From assembly GCA_034096865.1 (NCBI GenBank), contig JAWQFJ010009804.1, positions 1 through 64,000 on the forward strand: 64,000 bases of DNA. Reading direction: 5' to 3'. The notes below the pieces were generated by a model. That model was not told the DNA's origin and ran no database searches. It saw nothing but the letters and a program-made list of their open reading frames with translations. Made by a program: the position numbers and the translations under genes. Position 1 is the stretch's first letter. Each line of letters starts with the position of its first letter. Shown here piece by piece: positions 55,468 through 64,000 of the stretch. The DNA comes from Theodoxus fluviatilis. Lineage: Eukaryota > Mollusca > Gastropoda > Cycloneritida > Neritidae.

Positions 55468-57282
55468 ACAACTTTTCGTGTTTAGAGAAGCTTGTAAAGA
55501 ATGCTGCATTAAAGTGCTGGGCAATTTTCCAAACGCCATGAGTCAATAGCACCAAAACACCTTTACTCACAAAGATGACGTAGCGACGTAAGTGCAAGAT
55601 GTAGACCACGTGATACTCTAAAATGAGTCAGCGAACGAACAAACGACGTCATAAATACTAATACACAGCAGTCGATGCCCGTATTGACAAACAGCAAGAG
55701 CACAAACTCAACACAGCTGTTGAGTTGAACACAGTAGAATCTCTAATATTCAACAACTCTCCTTTGATATCCGAGCTGTTTGACATACTGACAAAACCAG
55801 AAGGTCATGTTCAGAACATGACACCTGGACACAGCACAGAAAACAAATCTTCGTGTCCAGCGCCGTCAGAGGCAGCCGCGGACACTGCGCCATCGTGTAC
55901 TGCGTGCTTCAGTCTCCGTCAAACGCCGTCTCTATTTGTCTTGCGGGAATGGTGACAGTTCCACGAGAGACAGGTGAGGAAAGGTATACCTGCGAAAAAG
56001 TCATGCACAGCCTGAAAGAAAGAGATAGGGTCACGTGACTTCACGTCACTCTCGTCTGTGTTCTCCCGAGAATCTCACGAGGAAACACGAGAGGTGGATT
56101 TGGAGTGGCCGAAAGACTGAGACAACAATGTCGGAGATTTTCTGTCAGAATCGGAACAGCGGGTAGCGTCCTGTGATGTCACCTGTCTGTCTTGAAGAGT
56201 CGCCTCTTGCCCAAACATGGCCTTGCAAGTCGATCTCCTGTTCAACTGTCTCCTGCACAAATTCTGCCACAGGCAGTGTCCATTCAAGACAAGGTTCTAG
56301 ACAACCGCCTGGAGACGACACACTGAGCCCTGCTCAGTTTCGAAAGACCAGTGACTTTGGAGCCTGGAGCAAACCTTAAACAACAACAACAAATTAGTTT
56401 ATTGTGTTGACCATAGGCCTATAATATTCGGTAACTTTAGCTGCCCTTAAACGTTGCAGAGAGAGATATTCTCTTGGGGAAGTCTCAGAGAAAAATGGAC
56501 CGATTCGAATCAAATGAGGAAATTTGCGACCGTGAGAAAGTAGTGGCATTTGCTAAAATGTACCATCGATTCAACTTTCTTTCGAGTGACTATCCTTTTC
56601 TCGGTGATGGACTGAGCACACGTCCACAATGGCAGCATATGATAGGATGTCACATGGTTTTTGTCGCAAACGCCAGTTAGTTTTTTCATCTTTTCTATAA
56701 CTTTGCACCATTGAACCCTTTCCTGTGTATACACCTTACTGTTAAATGTCTAAGCGTGGTCTTTTATTTCGTCACAAGTCCAATTCTATTCTATTCGCAC
56801 AGACAAAAATCCTTGACTATCGCAACAAATAATCCAAAGATTAATGGTAGAACTATGCAACACAAAGAACACTAACAACTCTGTTTACTATGATGAAGTG
56901 TGCAAAATAGGACGTTTCCCTGTGTATGCAATTTTCTCACTATAAAAAATTACTACATCTATAATGTGTTGCATGTGATCGAAGATGCATTCCCTATAAT
57001 TGATCTGAACCAAACTATGTCGCATAATTTAGGATCTGAAGGATAGCTTATGATAATATAATAACAAGTAGGGATGCATTTGTCGTGCTAAGCCGATGAA
57101 TAGATGTAACAATACTTCGGAACAAGATCGTACACAGAGAGTAGCACACTTTTAGAGCAATATAAAAGCGCAGTTAAAGACATCACTTTTCAACAGGTTT
57201 TCGTGTTTTCTGTATTCTTATACATGTCAGATTGTGTCTGCACCAAAAACATATGCCTCTTTCAAATTATCAAAGTTCTCCC
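55468..57282. other. Unassigned DNA
   Basis: Frames up to 76 codons only. Nothing recognised; the last ~500 bp are AT-rich. Confidence 0.4.
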
Positions 57283-57286
57283 TCAG

Positions 57287-57350
<64 letters not shown>

Positions 57351-57456
57351 AGCGCGTGAGACTACATATTATGTGTATTTCTGTCCGTCTGCGTGTCTGA
57401 CTCTGATCTGTGTTACTGTGTGTCTGTTGGATCTTCTTTTGGTCTGTCTGTCTGCT

Positions 57457-57512
<56 letters not shown>

Positions 57513-57521
57513 TCCCTCCTT

Positions 57522-57584
<63 letters not shown>

Positions 57585-57657
57585 CTGCTTGCATGCGTGT
57601 CTGCGTGTCTGTCTGCCTGCCTGTCTGCCTGTCTGTCTGTCTGTCTGTCTGTCTGAA

Positions 57658-57728
<71 letters not shown>

Positions 57729-57931
57729 GTGTCCGTCTGTCTGTCTGACTACTTTTTAATGTGTTGGTCGTTCCGTCTGCCTGTCTCTGCTTTCTATAGT
57801 GCTTATTTGTGTGTGCGTGTGCGCGCGCGCACGTGTGTGTGTAGGCGTGCGTGTGTGTGTGTGTGCGTGTGTGTGTTTTTGTATGTATGTGTATGTGTGT
57901 GTGTGTGTTCCACTGTATGTTTCTCTGAGTG

Positions 57932-57987
<56 letters not shown>

Positions 57988-57990
57988 CTC
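57283..57990. repeat. Compound CT / TG / CTGT / CT microsatellites
   Basis: In order: (CT)n(TG)n at 57283-57350, (CT)n(TG)n at 57461-57570, (CTGT)n at 57605-57745 with about 30 tetramers, GT-rich 57805-57910, and (CT)n 57930-57985. All long frames here are compositional. Confidence 0.96.
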
Positions 57991-59340
57991 CCACAGGGAG
58001 TAGAGGTCTGCGCTGTTTACCTGTCCTACCCCGCGTCTCTTCTCCCGTCAGGCCTTGCGCCCCGTGACAGCCTCATCACAGATGGCCTGCGATAAGGAGG
58101 AAATCCACACCGCTTCGTGCCCCCTATGACTGACCCCACATGCAAAATGTCGATACCCGTTTAAAGTCTCCGCTACCTGGCTATCCTTCCTAGACAGGTA
58201 ATAGAAGTGGGGACTGAGATGGGGAGGGGGGAGGGGTGGAGGGGGTAGGGAAGAGCTGCTGTGTGTCTGAGGGAGAAATTGGGTTAGGAGAAATCGAGCT
58301 CCAAAAACAAGGCTGACGAAAACATTGCTGAGCTTTGTTGGAAGAACCCTTTGCGATAGTCTTCTAAAATGATGTAGTCATTATATGGGGAATAGTGTTA
58401 TTGACACACGTATCCTGGATATCTCGTTTTGAGAATGCGTAGCTCTATTTAGTGTTCAAAATATAGTACAAGCCATGACCGCGCATACAGACTTAATACA
58501 AAACCTGTGGGTAAACATGGAATGATATGAACATCAAGCTCATTGAAAGTCGCAGTATATTGGTTATTTAGATCATTTGTATTTTTTAAGTATAATATTA
58601 AAGAGAAAAGTCATTGAATCGGTTTTATTTAATTGTCAACTCCGCTTGATGAAATAAAAAATGTACGTGATAAATACTCTTATTTCTCATTTTCAGTCGA
58701 AATGAGTTCAATGTCCTGATAGAATGTATTTGCATCTGACTTGCAAATTTCTTTACTTCTCGTCAAAACCTCACAAACATCTCTAGAAGAAATTCAGTTA
58801 CAGGCACAATGCCGAGCAGTAACGTGAATCTGTAGTTTCGGGCTTTCACGACTTGCATTACTTTCATGACTCTGGATTTACTGGGAAGACTGCATTTCCA
58901 CCCTTACGCAAGTTGACATGGCAAACCCACAGTGGTGGCAAACCCACAATGGTGGCAAACCCACAGTGGTGGAAAACATGTTATACTGCATAAAGCAACG
59001 TGAACCTCTTATAGGCACAGTTTGTACTCATTTTTAGCAGAAAGCAAGAACGAAAATAAAGCCTTACCTTTGTCTGCATACTGGGGTTGCTGATGGCACA
59101 TGTTTCATGCACCTCCCATAGATCTCCGCCTGATTATCTCGTTGCCAACACGGGCGTCGCAATGATTTGATCAAAGCCGGCAAGCTGCAGTTTCAATTGA
59201 GATTAGATGGAAATCATTATGTTTACAAAATTGCAACATTTGCTAATGAGTTTATTTGGTCGTAATGGATACTGTAATGTGCATGACATTGCTGTTCATA
59301 CCACTATGGAGGGTGTCGCCACTGCAACTCGCATTTTTCC
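57991..59340. other. Unassigned DNA with a small 17-bp triplication
   Basis: GGCAAACCCACAGTGGT occurs three times at 58920-58973 with one or two substitutions. Otherwise nothing recognised. Confidence 0.5.
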
Positions 59341-59519
59341 ATGCACTGCATTTCAGTGTCTCAGCAGACATGCTCTGCATTTCAGTGTCTCAGCAGACAT
59401 GCTCTGCATTTCAGTGTCTCAGCAGACATGCTCTGCATTTCAGTGTCTCAGCAGACATGCTCTGCATTTCAGTGTCTCAGCAGACATGCACTGCATTTCA
59501 GTGTCTCAGCAGACATGCT
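59341..59519. repeat. 29-bp tandem repeat, six units
   Basis: Unit TGCATTTCAGTGTCTCAGCA + GACATGCTC, 29 bp, nearly identical. Since 29 is 2 mod 3, the three forward frames cycle through the same peptides; a 164-codon frame across it (59207-59701) has no other support. Confidence 0.93.
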
Positions 59520-61628
59520 CTTCGTTGAATGCTAACGTTTCTCATCTCGCAGTTTCATTCGCTATGTATTTTGTACATTCACGTCCTTATATTCCAGTCG
59601 CTGGCGGCAAACGATTCTCCATTTCTTACATACAAAAAGTATCTTATTTTAAGGCAATATTCTTGGCAGTCCTCATTGATATGCTTTTTGCTCTTGTGTG
59701 ATTAGTGCGAGATATTTGGATAAGTACCTGTTTGCTACCAAGGGGAGTCAGGGAATGGGCAATGCTGTCCCTAGACAATCAGTCCGAGGAAAACCTAACA
59801 TGATGTGCCAACTAGTCAGTAGAAAATATTGTTCTGAGAGAGATATTTCTCCAGTCCTATCCCCACTGGAGCGAAAACTGAAAACATTCATTTTCGGAAA
59901 GTTGAGGAGAAATGGCGAGATGACTCGTATCTTTCATTCTGTATATTTTGACACGTAGCTGTGATTTGAACGATGACTACACGCCTGCTGTAGTTCGCTG
60001 ACATGACATCGTCAGAGTAGCTTGAAGAAGTTTGCCAAATGCAGTTTGATGACATGCCAGACTACATGTTCATCAGTAGCTTTCTCCACAACCACCCTGG
60101 GGATTCCTCTGCTGACGACACTCATCCTGAATCAGGATGTCCCACAGGGAGGCTCTGTGGTGCGGAGGACCAGGCCAGAAGAAAAGCACCCCGGGGGTGG
60201 ACGTAGACCTGTTGGCGGCGTCTCATTCTTCCACACCCAACCCAAGTACACTCCCCCCTTTACCCCCTCCCCTACCCCTCCGTCTCCACCTCTATTTTCC
60301 CTCCCCCACCCCTCTTTCCCCCAGCAGCCCTCCTAAACCCTGTCAGTAATCGCTGACCCCTCCCCTCTCATTCTGCCGTCAGTGTGAAGACGGTAAACGG
60401 CGGGTAGGTTTCCGTCGACAGATGACAGAGGCAGCCTGGCCCCAACTGTTGTCGCGCGCTGCTCATCCGATCCCCTCCCTCCCCTCTTCATTCGCTCTGT
60501 CTTTGTCCCTCCACCGTTCTCTCACTCTCGGCTGCAGCCTGATCCGGAAGGAAGAACACCAACGACCTCTGGCGGAGTGGTGACTGTTCGAGATGTTCCG
60601 CTGTCTGCATGAGATGTCTGCCTGCCACGTGGGTTTGTCGTCGTCATCCGGAGTGTTCGTGTAAGCCTGTTGTGTGAATCTGCAATGGAAATTCATACGT
60701 TCCATGTTACGTACTACCACTGCGGCTCAAGTTCAAGAGTCTAGCCCGACGCTGGACCAAGTGTAGTGTTGTCGCTTTGCGAACAGCTCCATGAAGGCAC
60801 GCCTCAAGACTCTGGGTGTATTAAAAAGCCTGTACTCAATACGTTTTTGTCCATCGCAGGTCTGTGCATTGTGTTTTCATGTCAGGTCTGGGTCGTCAAA
60901 ACGTCAACCCCGACGAGAAAAAAGAAAGAAACGGTGATGACGTTTTGCACACGCTTCCTTTCATGCCGACAGCGTGTACAGGTGTCCTCCTGAGTCGGGT
61001 GTATAACTTGAGTTTGTGCAAAACAGAAAGAGAAAAAAAAATTCGACGACGAAATAGCCACAGGGAGAGAACACAGCAATGACGTGAGACGGGGAGGCAC
61101 GCTAGGTCTTCTTTTGAACAAGCAAGCATAACCAGGTCTCACGCAACCCACTCGGGTCTCACAAGCCGCTACTGTGTTGCCTTTTCTCTACAAACGGACA
61201 GACGGGGGAAGTGCGGCCGCTGAAGGAAGGACGAGCGAAGAAGAAGCAAAAACATTCGTGTGCAATCCCACACAGACGACGACGTCCAAAGCGTGATAGC
61301 GTCATCGTCTCCCGGGGGATTCCTCAAGGACTGCAGGCAGACGGGACGACGTTCAACAGCGCCTTGCGGATTACGGGTAGAGTCCACCCGAGAATAAAGA
61401 GGTAAGTGGGCTCTGGTCATACGTCATCGCTGGATGGGATGGGGTGGCCGCTTGCCCGTCTCTCCTGGGTTTTATTGGTCACACAAGCCGGGACCTGAGA
61501 TTCGAGACAGCGTCGCCATGCGTTCGGCGTTTGCCGCCCGCTTTTCTAATTGTAGGCGTGGGCACACTGGTAGCGCTGTCTGAACGCTGTACTGATGGAG
61601 GCAGTGCTGTGTTCACAGGGGTGAGGGG
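59520..61628. other. Unassigned DNA
   Basis: Several sub-100-codon frames without motifs. C/T-rich 60240-60350. GAATAAAGAGGTAAGTGGG near 61395 looks like a splice donor, without exon support. Confidence 0.4.
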
Positions 61629-61632
61629 TGTT

Positions 61633-61695
<63 letters not shown>

Positions 61696-62151
61696 ATGTG
61701 TGTGTGTGTTTGCATGTGTATGTGTGTGAGTACTTGTGTCCCTGTGTGTGTGAATGTGCTCGCGCGTATGCGTGCGTGCGTGCGTGCGTGCATGCCTAAG
61801 TGTGCGTGTGTGTGTGTGTGCATGCACGTGTGTGTGCATGTTTACATGCGTGTGTGTATGTGTGTGATTGTGTATGCGTGTGTATGTGTGTGTTCATGTG
61901 TATGTGTGTGTATGCATGTGCGTGTGTGCGTGCGTGCTTGTGTGCATGTGTGTGATCGTGCGTGCGTGCATGCATGCCTACCTGTGTGCGTGCGTGCATG
62001 CCTACCTGTGTGTGTGTGTGTGTACGCACGCTCGCGCTCGGGTGTACCTGTATGTGTGCAAGTGTATGTGTGTGTATGTGGGTGTGTACGTGTGTGTGTT
62101 TGTGTACGAGTGTCTGTATGTGTGTGTATGTGAGTGCGCCCGCGCGTATGC

Positions 62152-62191
<40 letters not shown>

Positions 62192-62420
62192 GTTTGTGTG
62201 TATGTGTGTGTGTGTGTGTGTGTTGTGTGTGTGTGTGTATGTATGTGTGTGTGTGTGTGCGCGCGCGCGCGTGTGTGTGTGCGTGCATGTGTATGTGTGT
62301 ATGTGTGTGTGTTTGAGAGTGTACGTATGCATGTATATATTTTGTACTTGACTGTGACTGTGTATGTGTGTGTGTACGTGCGTATGTTTGTGGATGCCTG
62401 CGTATGTTTATGTTTCTAGG
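61629..62420. repeat. Long degenerate (TG)n tract
   Basis: About 790 bp of TGTG with TGCG, TATG and CGCG interruptions; pure runs at 61637-61690 and 62157-62190. Multiple frames on both strands (CVCVCV, THTHTH) are compositional. Alternating pyrimidine-purine composition favours Z-DNA. Confidence 0.96.
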
Positions 62421-63376
62421 CGTGGGTGGGAATGTGTCAGCTTGAAGCGAAAGTGCGCTGTGTCTACGCGTATGCTCGAGTTTGCAGAGTTCCTTCATCT
62501 CCGTAGACGTGCGTGGAGTGCACGCATGCTGGCGTGAATTGTCTCTTATGCAGCGTATAAGAGAGGAAATAAATTAAGAAATGAATAGTGTGTAAATGCG
62601 CGCTTGCACCTGTGTAATTGCAGAAATGATTTTTGTTTGAATTTCTTTAAGAATCTTTCTGTATTACCATGGATATTCGTGACCGTGTTTCCGAAAATTT
62701 GATTGTACATAAACTTTCGTAAATGTTAATGTTCATTTGTAAGTGCGTACGTGTGTGCGGCATGCGTGTTCACTGGTCTACATGTTAGGTTGAGAATTTC
62801 TAAACATGTGCGAATGCGTTACATGCTGATGTATGTGGTATCTTTCGTGTATAGTGGGATTGTGCGCTCATACGTGCCGGCAGATGTGTATTTTTTAAAT
62901 CGAGCATGTGCCTGTTACATGTATTTGCAATTCTGCTCGCGTACACAGCGCCACGCACATCTTGACTGGTTTGCGTCAGTGTTGTTAGAAGTGAATGATT
63001 GTGTAGATGTCACTGTTCCACTACAGAGACGGGGGACACGAATGTGAAGGGGCAGGCTACAAGCTCACATTCCTTCATTCAACACGCTTGCAGACGACGA
63101 TGACAGCTGCCGGTTTTGAGCGAGACAAGCACGCCACATGACATCTCGACAGCCCGAATGTTTCTTGTCCTCCTTGCCTTTGTCTCGCGTCAGTTTGGCG
63201 TCGCGCTGCTTTTGGAGGCGTACTTTGGCAGCCTCGAACCCAGAGTGAAACAGCATTTTGATTACTCGCTCCCAGCTCTATATATCTTTGCGGTGAACAG
63301 TCATTTTGTAAGGCGTGGGTATTTAGTCAACTATACATACTTTTCAATTATTATTATAACAACGATTTTACTGTCT

Positions 63377-63378
<2 letters not shown>
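62421..63378. other. Unassigned DNA
   Basis: Nothing recognised. Confidence 0.4.

Positions 63379-63427
<49 letters not shown>
63379..63427. repeat. (TA)n microsatellite
   Basis: About 24 TA dinucleotides. Confidence 0.97.
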
Positions 63428-63431
<4 letters not shown>

Positions 63432-64000
63432 CAGAGATGATGGAGAACGTTTTGCGTCAGGTTTAATTGGGATCGATATACTGTATAATTCTACTTTTAT
63501 GTTTTGAATTACGGGGGATTCTCTTCATAGTTTCGTGCACGTAATCTTTTTAAGCTTCCAATCAAATGGCTTGATCATATAAGTCTTTATGTTCTAGACA
63601 AAATGGAGGGGAATGGAAGTTCCTGTAAACGCCATTACTTGTGTTTGCTTTGACACGGTGTAGAAGTTGAACCAGCGCCAACAGTACACATTAATGTTCA
63701 CCAAGCATAATCATAGAATGTATTTTGAGCTTAGTCTTCCGAGAATCTTATGTTCTTAGGGATTGCATCGTCTTATTTGTGACCCCGCACCACCAAACCA
63801 GTCTTAAGGTGGATTTTATCATTTTTGAGATGTTTATATTTTTTAATTCTACAGAGTTTCCTGATTAATTTGACACCAAAACGAACCTGGTAGCTCAAAA
63901 ATTGTGGAAGTTATAACGAGTTGAAGTTGAAAACTCAGTCGCGACTTGTTTTGAGAAAACGGACCTCAAAGTTTTGCATGCAATCCTCACACATTCTCCT
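63428..64000. other. Unassigned AT-rich DNA
   Basis: No gene or repeat recognised up to the window end. Confidence 0.4.

Noticed and set aside
59207..59701. 164-codon frame with a repeated CISVSQQT peptide
   Set aside because: The repeat is a 29-bp tandem whose frames cycle; no flanking coding support.
61444..62498. Cys/Val-rich and Thr/His-rich frames up to 229 codons
   Set aside because: Composition of a TG/CA tract on opposite strands.

Overview
The window is eukaryotic repeat-dominated DNA, with no bacterial-style operons and no convincing host protein-coding gene. The mobile elements point to an invertebrate, most likely a mollusc: L2/CR1-like LINEs, one with a 2A-type motif in ORF1; RTE-like LINEs with (CTGAA)n tails; Ty3/gypsy LTR elements; THAP-domain foldback elements; and a Helentron-like element rich in TCAAGGTCA. 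The lineage call is inference. Almost every long open frame is a stop-free reading of a tandem repeat.

Layout. 0-2.6 kb: about 54 units of a 45-bp minisatellite. 2.7-8.1 kb: mostly unassigned DNA with simple repeats, including a GGAC tract at 5.5-6.0 kb. 8.1-11.2 kb: a 49-bp array split by an 889-bp foldback element whose empty site is visible in the array. 11.4-26.8 kb: a very large CCATAC/ACACCATGCT satellite interrupted by an RTE fragment, a LINE 3' fragment, an L2-like LINE with an intact 586-aa RT frame, a LINE with a 2A-type ORF1 and an internally deleted ORF2, and a 2.4-kb LTR-like unit with a 5-bp target duplication. 28.9-32.2 kb: a 51-bp array followed by a 44/47-bp array. 32.2-35.7 kb: remains of THAP-domain transposons. 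35.9-40.7 kb: a 4.8-kb array of 27/20/19-bp units with a ~789-bp internal duplication.

43-46.7 kb: two minus-strand retroelements, one carrying a nested deleted Tc1/mariner element. 48.2-53 kb: a nest of three insertions. A gag-bearing LTR fragment A is flanked by 99-bp direct repeats; LTR retrotransposon B (two 184-bp LTRs, TSD ACCAC) sits inside the LTR of A; a Helentron-like element sits inside the right 99-bp repeat. 54.2-54.9 kb: a second RTE 3' end. 55-64 kb: mostly unassigned DNA with long CT, TG, CTGT and TA repeats.

No gene network can be described. The elements act as successive insertions, and satellites and earlier elements preserve their empty sites, so the order of several insertions can be read directly.
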